DNA of 64,000 nucleotides from assembly GCA_910576335.1 (NCBI GenBank), contig CAJTIU010000003.1:248001-312000 (forward strand). The letters are read 5' to 3'. Position numbers and translations under genes: made by a program. Below are positions 42,151 through 53,279 of this stretch, in pieces (the stretch's first letter is position 1; each line of letters starts with the position of its first letter). A model generated the notes under the pieces. It made no database searches. It was not told the origin of the DNA and worked only from the letters and a program-made list of their open reading frames with translations. Source of the stretch: Lachnospiraceae bacterium. GTDB lineage: Bacteria > Bacillota > Clostridia > Lachnospirales > Lachnospiraceae.

Positions 42151-45100
42151 ATGAGAAAAGGTATGAAACGGGCGCTGGCTCTGACGCTGGCAGCTTTACT
42201 GACAGGCGGAACAGCAGTAATTCCGGCGTCTGCGCAGGAAGCAGGGATGTATTATCCGGAGACAGGGTCATATGCGCAGGCAGAGGAGAACGTAGCGGCA
42301 GTTACAGGTATGAAGGATACGCTGAGATGCGAATCTGCAGAAAAGAATATGAACTGGAGTTTCTTCAGTGAGAATGGCGGCAGTGTAGACTGGTACGGGC
42401 GTATGGGATTTCCGGAGTATGCCATGAATCTTTATAGTATGCTGGGCGATGGTTCCGTAACGGTTGATGACGGCAATTTTTCGGAGGATACAGCCTTTAC
42501 AACAAACTATAGTGACGGCAGTTCGGATGTCTTTAACGGCTTTAATGTATGCGAGCTGTATGATTCTCCGAAGATGTCGGATCAGGAGTGGAGCGAGATG
42601 AAGGAGAATCTCGCCAGTGCGTATGTTGCCTTTAAGCGGGATTACCCGGGAGTGTTCTGGCTGAATGACAGCCCGGAGGTTATCCGTGTGGAAAATTCTG
42701 AGACTCTGGAAGGCGGAGAGGAGATTTACAGCTATCAGATTTATTTTGTCCTGAAAGATCATAATAATGGTTTCGATATCCGTGATAGTAAATACCAGAG
42801 CGCAGAGGCAATCAGTGAAAAGATTGAACAGCGCAATCAGAGCATACAGGAAGTCTTTGGCGAAATGCTAAATGAAAGCCTTGCAGGGAAGATTACATAT
42901 TTCAGAGAAAACGCAAACACCGTGGCAGGAAGTATGGGGCTTGGCAAGGATGGTTATGCGCAGGCAGTTAAGCTGCTTTGTGATGAAGCAGGAATTACAT
43001 CTGTGATTGCTGGCGGTGAATGCTATGTGCTCCTGGACAACGGATGGTGTGCGGCGAGTGATGTAAGGGAAGAAGACACGGCAGAGCCGGGAGCGACAGA
43101 CGGACAGGATGGAACGGACGCAGGAGATGATAAGGCGGACGGGAATTCTGGAGATGATAAAGAAGAAGACAAAGCGGACGATAAAGAGGATAAGTCAGAC
43201 AGTAAGTGGGGGATTGGAGGAACTGCTGCTGCGGCTCCGGCTTTTAAAAGTTTATTTCCGATGCGTGCATCAGTAGGCGCCAGGGACAATACGGCAAAAT
43301 TTGTTTACTCCATAAATGGTGAGGAAATAAAGGGGGCTGATGGATCAAGTGCTCCGACTGATGCAGAGGTGTTCCAGGCACTGTATGACACATTACTTTC
43401 GCCAAATACAAACAATATGGTATATGGTAACACGATTGGGGCTATGCTTCCGTTTAAACAGGGGGGTAATACTGCATCTGGAGCTCAGTATGGTATAACG
43501 GCTACTAAAGATGGGAATACGGTAAGCGATCTTTCATTTACATTGACATGTAGCGCCGGCTTGAGCGGTTATCCAAATGCATCTTCAAATTATCCATTTA
43601 CCATAAGCTGTCAGGGAAGAGATTCCAATAGCGCTATTGTATATGATGCGAAGAGTGGCTCTATACCGGAAATTAAAAGGAAAGGGGTAGATATAGACAC
43701 CGGCGGATTGTCGTATAATATGTATTATAACGATGAAACTACCTTTATACAGAAAGGGAATCTGCAGATTTCGGGTGTTCTTACCTCAGACAAAGACAAA
43801 GTGGTTGCTACGGCAGCAGCTTTGGTGGGGACACGGGTGCGGGATGAGTATAATCCGGATTATTCGGGAACGGTAAGTGTTGAATTGTCACTGGAGAGGA
43901 ATAACACTACTGATCCAAGTGGTGCAATAGCAAATAATTATGCATTAAATAACAGAGTGGGAGATACCTCTGTAAGCGATAACAAGGTTCAGAGAAGCGG
44001 AATTAAATATACGGTCATTGCACAGCCGGTCGAGTTGGGAAGAGTCGATGTACGATTGGAACAGACCGAGTATGAATATACTGGAAATGCGATAGAACCA
44101 GAAGTCACAGTTAGTGTGGATGGCATTACGTTGGTTGAAGGAGAAGACTATTACGTTGATTATAGAAACAATGTGTCGGCAACAAATGATACAGCAAAGA
44201 CAGAGGTTGTGATAACATCCAGAAGGTCAGGAACAAAATTCACCTGGGAGGGAGAAAAAACTGTTGAATTTACAATTTCAAAGGCATCTCCGGAAGACGC
44301 AAGCATAGACGTTGTTACCAGGTATGGAAAAGAGGAAACCGTTGACTTGACTGATCTGATGAATACCGAGGGCGTTCTTTCTGACAGAGTGGATTTTGAT
44401 GCAGATACCAGGAATATTCTAGAGACTGATGCTACTAGAGTTGAGGCTGGGAAAAATGTAATTTACCAGATAAAAGACAATGCTAATCTGGTAGGCAGAA
44501 AGGGCAGGATTGTTGCTCATGTTAATTCGTCACCCAATTATAATCCATATGATATAACTCTGAATATAACGGTGGCTAATAAAGATCCGCAGACAGGTTT
44601 TAAATTTGACCATGATGCTCTGAAAATGCCGAATGGAACAACAAAGAAAATAGCTATAGGCAAAAAGGTTGACGGCAGCGAGGTGACATATACAAGCAGC
44701 GCACCTGAGGTTGCTACAGTAAAAAATGACGGTACAGTAGAGGCTGTAAGCGAAGGTACAGCCACTATAAGGGCAAAAGGTACAGCAACAGGTGATTACT
44801 TAGAGGCACAGGCAGCGTGTACTGTAACAGTTATCCCGACAGAAAGCAAGGTAAATATGCTGGATCCATTTGCAAATGGAGAGAAGAGATATAAACTTGA
44901 ACTAGAAGAAGGTATTTCGCAGCTTCCATCTGAGCTTAGCTCTGAATATCCGGAGATATCCATGATAGAAGCGAAGCTGAAGGAAGAGGTTCAGAAGCTT
45001 GATCCTACAATTTTGCCGGAGAATATCAAGATTTATGACGCAAACCTTATGGTTCAGCGCAGCCAGGATGATGTGACAATTAAAAATAATGTAAGTATTG

Positions 45101-46542
45101 CTGCCAACACATGGAAGCTGGTAGAAAGCGAAGACGATTTCCCGGCATCAGGACTTCCAATTACAATCCCCTATCCGGAAGGGACTGACGGAAGAAGATA
45201 CAACTTTAAAGTTGTTCATATGTTCACGAAGGGTCTTTCTGGCACAACAGCAGGCGAGATTGAGACTTGCGGTGTAACCGAACGGGATAATGGCACGCAG
45301 TTTACTGTGAAGGGTCTTTCGCCGATTGCAATCGGATGGGCAGAAGATGATTCGATCCGAAGTGATCAGACGGATTTCCGTTTCGAACTTGGCGTTGTAA
45401 AGATGGCGTATGGAGAAGAGAGGAATATAGGAGTTCTTCAGACAGTTCCGAACAGTACGATTACCTATACCACCAGCGATGACAGCGTTGCCATGGTAGA
45501 TGACAACGGGCGTGTTGAGGCAGTTGGGGAAGGCGAGGCGATTATCACTGCAACGTCAACCAAGACAGATGACTACCGGGCTGCACAGGCGTCATACAGG
45601 ATTATTGTTGTCCCAGAGGATACAAAGATTAAGACATTAAATCAATTCTCCAGTGGAAATAAGAAGTACAGACTGCAGATGGAGGAAGGTATTTCCCAGA
45701 TTCCGGAAACCATTGAAAATGAATACCCAGAGGGAGAAGATGTCATTAATAAGATGCGTTCTGAGCTGAAAAAGGCGAACGATAAGATTACAGACGAGAA
45801 TATGGCAGTATATGATATCACGCTTTTAGTTCAGCAGGAAGTAGGAATGGGCGTCAATACATGGGAGGAAGTAATCGAGGAGACGGACTTCCCGAGCAAG
45901 CTTGCAATTACTCTTCCATATCCAGAAGGTACAGATAAAGACGGGTATGACTTTGCGGCAGTTCATATGTTTACAACAGAAGTAAATGGAAAGACGCCGG
46001 GAGAGATTGAGCAGCCGAAGATTACGGAACGCAGCGACGGTATCAGATTTACAGTAACAGGTCTGTCTCCGGTTGCAGTTGGCTGGATTCAGACACAGGC
46101 AGATGATCCGACAAATCCGGATGATCCGACGAATCCAGATGATCCAGGAAATTCAGGTGACCCGTCGAATCCAACAAACCCGACGGATCCGTCAAATCCG
46201 ACAGACCCGACGAACCCGTCAGATCCGAACAATAATAACAACAATCAGGGTAACGGCAACGACAATAACCAGGGAAATAATAATGGCAATGGAAGTACGG
46301 GTAACAATAATAACAACGGGACAACGGGAACTGGAACGACCGGAACCGGGACGACTGGAACTACTGGGACTGGAACGACCGGAACCGGGACGACAGGTAC
46401 TGGCTCAACCACGCAGACTGGTACAAATGCAACAGGTGCAAAGACAGGTGACCAGAATCAGATTCTGTTATATTCCATTCTTCTCGCAGCAGCAGCGGCT
46501 GTTATCTGGATTGTATGTGCTTCAAGAAGAAAGCACAGATAA
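42151..46542 (+). CDS. Large cell-surface protein with BIG2 domains and wall-anchor-like end
   Basis: 1463 residues. Signal peptide MRKGMKRALALTLAALLTGG...ASA. Residues ~30-300 look like a degenerate transglutaminase-type region (YAQAVKLLCDEAGITSVIAGG). An acidic Asp/Lys/Glu linker follows (~305-353), then beta-rich repeats (EYEYTGNAIEPEVTVSVDG), BIG2 domains at ~815-895 and ~1075-1155, each followed by a similar ~160-residue module (YKLELEEGISQLPSEL / YRLQMEEGISQIPETI). The tail has Asp-Pro-Thr-Asn and Gly-Thr-Thr repeats, a TGAKTGDQ motif, one membrane helix and RRKHR. ATG 42151 is chosen for the signal peptide and GGGAGTGG site. Confidence 0.85.
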   Translation: MRKGMKRALALTLAALLTGGTAVIPASAQEAGMYYPETGSYAQAEENVAAVTGMKDTLRCESAEKNMNWSFFSENGGSVDWYGRMGFPEYAMNLYSMLGDGSVTVDDGNFSEDTAFTTNYSDGSSDVFNGFNVCELYDSPKMSDQEWSEMKENLASAYVAFKRDYPGVFWLNDSPEVIRVENSETLEGGEEIYSYQIYFVLKDHNNGFDIRDSKYQSAEAISEKIEQRNQSIQEVFGEMLNESLAGKITYFRENANTVAGSMGLGKDGYAQAVKLLCDEAGITSVIAGGECYVLLDNGWCAASDVREEDTAEPGATDGQDGTDAGDDKADGNSGDDKEEDKADDKEDKSDSKWGIGGTAAAAPAFKSLFPMRASVGARDNTAKFVYSINGEEIKGADGSSAPTDAEVFQALYDTLLSPNTNNMVYGNTIGAMLPFKQGGNTASGAQYGITATKDGNTVSDLSFTLTCSAGLSGYPNASSNYPFTISCQGRDSNSAIVYDAKSGSIPEIKRKGVDIDTGGLSYNMYYNDETTFIQKGNLQISGVLTSDKDKVVATAAALVGTRVRDEYNPDYSGTVSVELSLERNNTTDPSGAIANNYALNNRVGDTSVSDNKVQRSGIKYTVIAQPVELGRVDVRLEQTEYEYTGNAIEPEVTVSVDGITLVEGEDYYVDYRNNVSATNDTAKTEVVITSRRSGTKFTWEGEKTVEFTISKASPEDASIDVVTRYGKEETVDLTDLMNTEGVLSDRVDFDADTRNILETDATRVEAGKNVIYQIKDNANLVGRKGRIVAHVNSSPNYNPYDITLNITVANKDPQTGFKFDHDALKMPNGTTKKIAIGKKVDGSEVTYTSSAPEVATVKNDGTVEAVSEGTATIRAKGTATGDYLEAQAACTVTVIPTESKVNMLDPFANGEKRYKLELEEGISQLPSELSSEYPEISMIEAKLKEEVQKLDPTILPENIKIYDANLMVQRSQDDVTIKNNVSIAANTWKLVESEDDFPASGLPITIPYPEGTDGRRYNFKVVHMFTKGLSGTTAGEIETCGVTERDNGTQFTVKGLSPIAIGWAEDDSIRSDQTDFRFELGVVKMAYGEERNIGVLQTVPNSTITYTTSDDSVAMVDDNGRVEAVGEGEAIITATSTKTDDYRAAQASYRIIVVPEDTKIKTLNQFSSGNKKYRLQMEEGISQIPETIENEYPEGEDVINKMRSELKKANDKITDENMAVYDITLLVQQEVGMGVNTWEEVIEETDFPSKLAITLPYPEGTDKDGYDFAAVHMFTTEVNGKTPGEIEQPKITERSDGIRFTVTGLSPVAVGWIQTQADDPTNPDDPTNPDDPGNSGDPSNPTNPTDPSNPTDPTNPSDPNNNNNNQGNGNDNNQGNNNGNGSTGNNNNNGTTGTGTTGTGTTGTTGTGTTGTGTTGTGSTTQTGTNATGAKTGDQNQILLYSILLAAAAAVIWIVCASRRKHR

Positions 46543-46603
46543 AAAATTTATTTACGATTCACGGCTTAAGAATATTCCGTGAGATGAAAAGACAATCAAA
46601 AGT

Positions 46604-46635
46604 AACGGTATGGCATTATGCCATACCGTTCTTTT
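46604..46635 (+). terminator. Terminator after the surface protein gene
   Basis: AACGGTATGGCA-TTA-TGCCATACCGTT, 12-bp perfect stem, followed by CTTTT. Confidence 0.88.
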
Positions 46636-46660
46636 AAACAAAATATCAGGAGGAAAGATG

Positions 46661-47224
46661 ATGAACAGAGAACAGGCACATGAGATCCTAATGAAATACA
46701 TGAAAGGTGAAAATTATATCACCCATTCCTATGCAGTAGAAGCAATTATGCGGGGACTGGCAAAGCGTCTCGCACCGGATGAAGTAGAATACTGGGGAAT
46801 CGTAGGACTTCTTCATGACCTCGACGAGGAGCAGTGCGACTGGCGGAGCGATATGAGTGTCCATGGCCCTGCATCAGTGGAAATACTAAAAAAAGAAGGT
46901 ATTGAAGATAAGGTACTGTTTGATGCCATCTGTGCCCATAATCCCAAAAGCAAAGTGAAAGCAAAGACAAAGCTTCAATATGCAATACTGGCGGCGGATC
47001 CGATGAGCGGATTCATAAAAGCAGTAGCGCAGATTTATCCAGATAAGAAGGTGGCAAGTGTAAAACATAAATCTGTCATAAAACGCTTCAATGAGAAAAG
47101 ATTCGCGGCGGGAGCTAACAGGGACTACATGGAATGCATCGAATTTACAGGACTGAGCCTGGATGATCTGATTGATGTAGCATTAGAAGAGATGACTGTA
47201 ATTTCAGACAAACTGGGATTATAA
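46661..47224 (+). CDS. HD-domain phosphohydrolase-like protein
   Basis: 187 residues. Metal motifs: His in ITHSYAVEAIMRGLAKRL, HD in GLLHDLDEEQ, His in CAHNPKSK, and Asp in LAADPMSG. This is the small HDIG-type fold seen in many clostridial proteins of unknown substrate. AGGAGG lies 7 bases before ATG 46661 (46658 also possible). Confidence 0.85.
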   Translation: MNREQAHEILMKYMKGENYITHSYAVEAIMRGLAKRLAPDEVEYWGIVGLLHDLDEEQCDWRSDMSVHGPASVEILKKEGIEDKVLFDAICAHNPKSKVKAKTKLQYAILAADPMSGFIKAVAQIYPDKKVASVKHKSVIKRFNEKRFAAGANRDYMECIEFTGLSLDDLIDVALEEMTVISDKLGL

Positions 47225-47250
47225 TTTTTCAATTAGTCAATTGGGGATTA

Positions 47251-47409
47251 GTACAGCCTTGCATAATTAACAGTGAATTCTGCACTCGCTATCTGTGCCA
47301 GATGCACGTCTCCAATCCTAGACGCAGCCCGCTACGCCGTCGGCTTGTAGCCGCACATCTGACGCAGATATTAAGCACATTATTCACTGTTAATTATGCA
47401 ATGCTGTAC
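47251..47409. repeat. MITE-like element (type M1), copy 3
   Basis: 159 bp with a 28-bp inverted end, GTACAGCCTTGCATAATTAA.. and ..TTAATTATGCAATGCTGTAC (one mismatch). The interior is ~90% the same as 2972-3136 (CTATCTGTGCC, CGCCGTCGGCTTGTAGCCGC, ATCTGACGCAGATAT). No frame inside. Confidence 0.82.
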
Positions 47410-47420
47410 GAGGCATTTTT

Positions 47421-47519
47421 GGGGCTGTCGGGAAATAATTTTTTTGCACAATATCTTGCTGTGGTATCTAACCAGTTACAGCATATAGTGTGGCCAAACC
47501 GCTATTTCCCGACAACCCC
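47421..47519. repeat. 99-bp MITE-like element with GGGGCTGTCGGGAAATA ends
   Basis: GGGGCTGTCGGGAAATA (47421-47437) is inverted at 47503-47519 with one mismatch. The ends recall those of ISL3-type insertion sequences, but no transposase is present. It lies between the M1 copy and the broken Rpn-type gene. Confidence 0.6.
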
Positions 47520-47521
47520 TG

Positions 47522-48116
47522 CTATGACGACAAATGCCCTGTCCCCAATATGTTTTCTACCATGGCTAAAGAAATTTTCAGCTCTTTAGCGATTTCCTTT
47601 TTGGTTTTACCGTTTGCTTCTAAGCGGAGTGCCTTTTGGAATAAAAAAATACCCTCTTGGATGCCTTTTTTTCGTCCTTTCCGGATGCCTTCTTTACGTC
47701 CCTTCCGGATACCTTCCTGTTCGCACATATCTAATAATAAACACATCTTATTACATTCCTCCTTATTTTCATTATTGACATAATATTCTTTTATAGTATC
47801 AAAACGTCTGTCGCCGCTCAATGCACGCAGCATATCTAATAACTGCTCTACATGTATAATCTCGCGTTGGTCTTTTCTTAAGTGGCGCATTAATTCCTTC
47901 TTATTTTTATGCAAGGCAAGATAATCAGCAATGATTTTGTAATCAGACTGGTATTTTGCACGGATTTCTTCCGGCTGGTCGGCCATCGGGATTACTGTGA
48001 TTTTATAGTCATGAATCAGCTGCCTCCAAAATTTCTTGTTTTCTTCTGGGATATCCAGAATATCCATGAGGGATAACGGGTGCTGCCACTTCTCATTTCC
48101 AAAATATAATACAAAG
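47522..48116 (-). pseudogene. Rpn/PD-(D/E)XK transposase-like gene, broken at both ends
   Basis: The C-terminal ~180 residues of the family are readable: WRQLIHDYKITVIPMADQPE, LMRHLRKDQREIIHV, and the characteristic EGIRKGRKEGIRKGRKKGIQ repeats. Upstream the same frame continues through YFGNEKWQHPLSLMDILDIP to about 48116 without a start, so the nuclease domain is lost. The 3' end drifts into palindrome-like sequence (tail ILGTGHLSS). Confidence 0.75.
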
Positions 48117-48382
48117 GTGGCACTTTTTCATTTCAATTCCTCCTTGCGGCAGGAAGAGAAGAACTTCCTTATCATTCCTGCTATATATAAAAAATGGGCT
48201 TCAAGCAAGAATGATTCACGTAATTTGATAGCATAGATTCCAGACGTTCCAGATTACATACAGATGATGATCTACTTGCTTGTTACCAACCTAACACAGA
48301 ACTTTTGGAAATACAATATAAAGTAACAAAAAATAGTTACTATTTACGCTTACTATTTACGGGGCCGTAGAATGCGCCCCGA

Positions 48383-48430
48383 TTCAATTTGGGACGGGGC
48401 ATTTTTAAAAATACCCCGTCCCAAATTGAA
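48383..48430. repeat. 48-bp palindrome (type P), copy 3
   Basis: TTCAATTTGGGACGGGGCAT and its near-complement with one G/T mismatch. It ends 16 bases before the -35 box of the rpsL promoter. Confidence 0.82.
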
Positions 48431-48446
48431 AAATGCGGAAAAACCC

Positions 48447-48475
48447 TTGACAATAAAGGAATTTCGTAATACACT
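48447..48475 (+). promoter_or_regulatory. Promoter of the rpsL-rpsG-fusA operon
   Basis: TTGACA, 17 bases, TACACT, 98 bases before rpsL. Confidence 0.75.
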
Positions 48476-48572
48476 TATCTAGCGTGCAAAAAAGAACGCT
48501 TATTATTTTGCGCGTTTATTCATTCAGACAGGAATGCAACTTATTTATTACAATCATAGGAGGTGAAAGAGA

Positions 48573-48995
48573 ATGCCAACATTTAACCAGTTAGTAAAAA
48601 AGGGACGTCAGACATCTGTGAAGAAGTCTACAGCTCCGGCTCTCCAAAAGGGTTACAACTCTCTTAGAAAGAAAGCGACCAATGAGTCTGCACCGCAGAA
48701 GAGGGGCGTATGCACAGCAGTTAAGACTGCTACACCAAAGAAGCCGAACTCAGCGCTTAGAAAGATTGCCAGAGTACGTCTTTCTAATGGTATTGAGGTC
48801 ACAAGCTATATTCCGGGCGAAGGACACAACCTTCAGGAGCATAGTGTTGTCCTGATCCGTGGAGGAAGGGTAAAGGATCTTCCTGGTACAAGATACCACA
48901 TTATCAGAGGAACACTGGATACAGCAGGTGTTGCTAAGAGAAGGCAGGCACGTTCAAAATACGGCGCCAAGAGACCGAAAGACGCTAAGAAGTAA
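48573..48995 (+). CDS. rpsL: 30S ribosomal protein S12
   Basis: 140 residues, normal length. [13 protein letters not shown] at the N-terminus, [28 protein letters not shown] and the [25 protein letters not shown] loop, including the lysine positions linked to streptomycin response (wild-type lysines visible). AGGAGGTGA 10 bases upstream. First gene of the str operon. Confidence 0.99.
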   Translation: MPTFNQLVKKGRQTSVKKSTAPALQKGYNSLRKKATNESAPQKRGVCTAVKTATPKKPNSALRKIARVRLSNGIEVTSYIPGEGHNLQEHSVVLIRGGRVKDLPGTRYHIIRGTLDTAGVAKRRQARSKYGAKRPKDAKK

Positions 48996-49049
48996 GGTTC
49001 ACAGAACCGCCATTAAAAAATATTCACAAACAGAACTATGATGAAGTAA

Positions 49050-49646
<597 letters not shown>

Positions 49647-49654
49647 GAGGCAAT

Positions 49655-51769
49655 ATGGCTGAAAGAGAATATCCATTAGACAGAACAAGAAATATCGGTA
49701 TTATGGCTCATATTGATGCAGGGAAGACCACGCTTACAGAACGTATTCTTTATTATACCGGTGTAAACTATAAGATTGGTGATACTCATGAAGGTACTGC
49801 TACCATGGACTGGATGGAGCAGGAACAGGAAAGAGGTATCACAATTACTTCTGCAGCTACAACCTGTCACTGGACTTTGGAAGAGAATTGTAAACCGAAA
49901 GCAGGTGCATTAGAGCATCGTATCAATATTATTGATACTCCGGGACATGTAGACTTTACTGTAGAGGTTGAACGTTCGCTTCGTGTACTGGATGGAGCCG
50001 TTGGCGTATTCTGCGCAAAGGGCGGTGTTGAGCCACAGTCAGAAAACGTATGGCGTCAGGCAGACACATATAATGTACCAAGAATGGCATTTATTAATAA
50101 GATGGATATCCTTGGTGCAGATTTCTTCAATGCCGTTGATCAGATTAAGACAAGGCTTGGAAAAAATGCGATCGTACTTCAGCTGCCGATTGGCAAGGAA
50201 GACGATTTTAAAGGAATTATTGACTTGATGGAGATGAAGGCTTACATTTATAATGATGATAAGGGCGATGACATCTCTATTGTAGACATTCCGGATGATA
50301 TGAAGGATGATGCAGAGCTTTACCGTTCTGATCTGGTAGAGAAGATCTGCGATCTGGATGATGACTTGATGATGGAATACCTTGAGGGAAATGAGCCGTC
50401 TGTAGAGGATATGAAGGCGACATTAAGAAAAGCCACCTGTGAATGTACGGCAGTTCCTGTATGCTGCGGTTCGGCTTATAGAAACAAGGGCGTGCAGAAG
50501 CTTCTGGATGCGGTCCTGGAGTATATGCCCGCTCCGACAGATATTCCGGCAATCAAGGGAACAGACATGGAAGGCAATGAGGTCGAGAGACATTCTTCTG
50601 ATGAAGAGCCGTTCTCGGCACTTGCATTTAAGATTATGACAGACCCGTTCGTAGGTAAGCTTGCATACTTCAGAGTTTACTCGGGTACAATGAACTCCGG
50701 TTCTTATGTACTCAATGCGACAAAAGGTAAGAAGGAGCGTGTAGGACGTATCCTTCAGATGCACGCGAATAAGAGGGAAGAGCTTTCCAAGGTGTATTCT
50801 GGTGATATCGCGGCTGCAATTGGATTTAAGATTACCACAACAGGTGATACGATCTGTGACGAGCAGCATCCGGTAATTCTGGAATCCATGGAATTCCCGG
50901 AGCCAGTTATTGAGCTCGCAATTGAGCCAAAGACAAAGGCTTCCCAGGGCAAGCTTGGAGAATCTCTTGCAAAGCTTGCTGAGGAGGATCCAACCTTCCG
51001 TGCACACACTGACCAGGAGACAGGACAGACGATTATCGCCGGTATGGGTGAGCTTCACCTGGAGATTATCGTTGACAGGCTTCTGCGTGAGTTCAAGGTA
51101 GAGGCGAATGTAGGCGCTCCGCAGGTTGCATATAAGGAAGCATTTACAAAAGCAGTTGATGTGGACAGCAAGTATGCGAAGCAGTCAGGCGGACGCGGAC
51201 AGTATGGACATTGTAAGGTTAAGTTTGAGCCAATGGATGTAAATGGTGAGGAGACCTTCTTCTTCGAGTCTACGGTAGTCGGAGGAGCGATTCCGAAGGA
51301 GTATATCCCGAAGATCGGAGAAGGTATTGAGGATGCTATGCAGTCCGGTATTCTTGGAGGATTCCCGGTTGTGGGCGTTAAGGCGAATGTATATGACGGA
51401 TCCTACCATGAAGTCGATTCAAGCGAGATGGCATTCCACATTGCAGGTTCACTGGCATTTAAGGATGCCATGAAGAAGGCTGACCCGGTACTTCTTGAGC
51501 CAATCATGAAGGTGGAAGTAACCATGCCGGAAGAGTATATGGGTGATGTAATCGGCGATATCAATTCACGCCGCGGCCGTATCGAAGGCATGGATGACCT
51601 TGGCGGAGGAAAGATCGTACGCGGATATGTACCGCTTTCCGAGATGTTCGGATATTCAACAGACCTTCGTTCCAGGACACAGGGACGTGGAAATTACTCC
51701 ATGTTCTTCGAAAAATACGAGCAGGTTCCGAAGTCTGTACAGGAAAAGGTACTGTCGAATAAAAATTAG
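49655..51769 (+). CDS. fusA: Elongation factor G
   Basis: 704 residues. GTPase motifs [17 protein letters not shown] and NKMD; later domains with [15 protein letters not shown] and RGRIEGMDD. The start is 8 bases after rpsG. It catalyses ribosomal translocation. Confidence 0.99.
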   Translation: MAEREYPLDRTRNIGIMAHIDAGKTTLTERILYYTGVNYKIGDTHEGTATMDWMEQEQERGITITSAATTCHWTLEENCKPKAGALEHRINIIDTPGHVDFTVEVERSLRVLDGAVGVFCAKGGVEPQSENVWRQADTYNVPRMAFINKMDILGADFFNAVDQIKTRLGKNAIVLQLPIGKEDDFKGIIDLMEMKAYIYNDDKGDDISIVDIPDDMKDDAELYRSDLVEKICDLDDDLMMEYLEGNEPSVEDMKATLRKATCECTAVPVCCGSAYRNKGVQKLLDAVLEYMPAPTDIPAIKGTDMEGNEVERHSSDEEPFSALAFKIMTDPFVGKLAYFRVYSGTMNSGSYVLNATKGKKERVGRILQMHANKREELSKVYSGDIAAAIGFKITTTGDTICDEQHPVILESMEFPEPVIELAIEPKTKASQGKLGESLAKLAEEDPTFRAHTDQETGQTIIAGMGELHLEIIVDRLLREFKVEANVGAPQVAYKEAFTKAVDVDSKYAKQSGGRGQYGHCKVKFEPMDVNGEETFFFESTVVGGAIPKEYIPKIGEGIEDAMQSGILGGFPVVGVKANVYDGSYHEVDSSEMAFHIAGSLAFKDAMKKADPVLLEPIMKVEVTMPEEYMGDVIGDINSRRGRIEGMDDLGGGKIVRGYVPLSEMFGYSTDLRSRTQGRGNYSMFFEKYEQVPKSVQEKVLSNKN

Positions 51770-51790
51770 TATAATATAGATGAATTCCAC

Positions 51791-51823
51791 TGTTATTTTC
51801 GGACAGTCAGTCCATGAATAACA
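51791..51823. repeat. Short hairpin repeat (type H), copy 3, between fusA and tuf
   Basis: TGTTATT..GGACAGTCAGTCC..AATAACA: the same nested-dyad design as copies 1 and 2 with compensating base changes. Confidence 0.5.
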
Positions 51824-51862
51824 ATAAAATGAAGAATTCACGCAATTAAATAGGAAAAGGGC

Positions 51863-51891
51863 TTGAAAAACATTCGGATTTGAAATATAAT
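51863..51891 (+). promoter_or_regulatory. Promoter of tuf
   Basis: TTGAAA, 17 bases, TATAAT, 72 bases before the start codon; tuf can thus be expressed apart from the str operon. Confidence 0.75.
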
Positions 51892-51963
51892 CAATGTTAG
51901 CCGAGCAAACGTAAAAATTCAAAAATTGCCTTAGAAGGCGCTATTATAAGGAGGATATTCAAA

Positions 51964-53151
51964 ATGGCAAAAGCTAAATTTGAAAGAACAAAACCGCATT
52001 GTAATATCGGTACCATTGGTCACGTTGACCACGGTAAGACAACTCTTACAGCAGCTATTACAAAGGTATTGGCAGAGAGAGTTGAGGGTAACGCAGTAGT
52101 AGACTTCGAAAATATCGACAAAGCTCCAGAAGAGAGAGAGCGTGGTATTACTATTTCTACAGCACACGTTGAGTATGAGACAGAGAAGCGTCACTATGCT
52201 CACGTAGACTGCCCGGGACATGCTGACTACGTTAAGAACATGATCACAGGAGCTGCACAGATGGATGGAGCTATCCTTGTAGTTGCTGCTACTGACGGTG
52301 TTATGGCTCAGACAAAAGAGCACATCCTGCTTTCACGTCAGGTAGGTGTTCCTTATATCGTTGTTTTCCTTAACAAGTGTGATATGGTAGACGACGATGA
52401 GCTGATCGAGTTGGTTGAGATGGAAGTTACAGAGCAGTTAGAGGAATATGAGTTCACAGACTGCCCGATCATCAAAGGTTCTGCTCTTAAGGCTCTTGAG
52501 GAGCCATCAGGAGAGTGGGGAGATAAGATCATGGAGCTTATGGCTACTGTTGATGATTATATCCCGGATCCGCAGCGTGCAACAGACCAGCCGTTCCTTA
52601 TGCCTGTAGAGGATGTATTCTCTATCACAGGACGTGGAACAGTTGCTACTGGTAGAGTAGAGCGTGGTGTCCTTCATGTATCTGATGAAGTAGAAATCAT
52701 CGGTATTCATGAAGAGACAAGAAAGACTGTTGTAACAGGTGTTGAGATGTTCCGTAAGCTGCTTGACGAGGCTCAGGCTGGTGATAACATCGGTGCTCTT
52801 CTCCGTGGTGTTCAGAGAACAGAGATTGAAAGAGGCCAGGTTCTGATTAAACCAGGTACAGTTAAGTGCCATCACAAGTTTACAGCTCAGGTTTACGTTC
52901 TGACAAAAGATGAAGGTGGACGTCATACTCCGTTCTTCAACAACTACAGACCGCAGTTCTATTTCAGAACAACAGATGTTACAGGTGTCTGCAACCTTCC
53001 AGAGGGTGTAGAGATGTGTATGCCTGGTGATAACGTAGAGATGTCAGTTGAGCTGATTCATCCGGTTGCTATGGAGCAGGGACTTACATTTGCTATTCGT
53101 GAGGGTGGCAGGACTGTTGGTTCTGGTCGTGTGGCTACTATCATCGAGTAA
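51964..53151 (+). CDS. tuf: Elongation factor Tu
   Basis: 395 residues. [10 protein letters not shown] at residues 19-28, [11 protein letters not shown] and NKCD. Three-domain structure complete to the end [16 protein letters not shown] lies 8 bases upstream. It delivers aminoacyl-tRNAs other than tRNA-Sec, which uses SelB. Confidence 0.99.
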   Translation: MAKAKFERTKPHCNIGTIGHVDHGKTTLTAAITKVLAERVEGNAVVDFENIDKAPEERERGITISTAHVEYETEKRHYAHVDCPGHADYVKNMITGAAQMDGAILVVAATDGVMAQTKEHILLSRQVGVPYIVVFLNKCDMVDDDELIELVEMEVTEQLEEYEFTDCPIIKGSALKALEEPSGEWGDKIMELMATVDDYIPDPQRATDQPFLMPVEDVFSITGRGTVATGRVERGVLHVSDEVEIIGIHEETRKTVVTGVEMFRKLLDEAQAGDNIGALLRGVQRTEIERGQVLIKPGTVKCHHKFTAQVYVLTKDEGGRHTPFFNNYRPQFYFRTTDVTGVCNLPEGVEMCMPGDNVEMSVELIHPVAMEQGLTFAIREGGRTVGSGRVATIIE

Positions 53152-53174
53152 TTTACAATTTATTCAGTAAAATC

Positions 53175-53207
53175 AAGGCTTTCGGAGATTTCTCCGAAAG
53201 CCTTTTT
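53175..53207 (+). terminator. Terminator of tuf
   Basis: AAGGCTTTCGGAGA-TT-TCTCCGAAAGCCTT, 14-bp perfect stem, followed by TTTA. Confidence 0.92.
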
Positions 53208-53215
53208 ATGTGAAA

Positions 53216-53241
53216 AGCCACTTTAGAGAACTAAAGTGGCT
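53216..53241 (-). terminator. Hairpin, probable leftward terminator at the element's left end
   Basis: AGCCACTTTAG-TTCT-CTAAAGTGGCT on the minus strand, followed by TTTTC. It would end the leftward regulator gene at 53280. Confidence 0.65.
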
Positions 53242-53279
53242 ACAAAATGGCTACGATATTTTATTCCTGCGTTGTTTTT

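Larger units (their letters stand above)
48117..48572. other. Intergenic region upstream of the str operon
   Basis: Contains short dyads, the P palindrome at 48383-48430, and the rpsL promoter at 48447. No gene is seen. The AGAAGAACTTCCT region and TTACTATTTACG repeats near 48340-48360 have no clear meaning. Confidence 0.5.

Noticed and set aside
46073-46582. 169-residue frame of RRIRQ-type repeats
   Set aside because: A shifted reading of the low-complexity tail of the surface protein.
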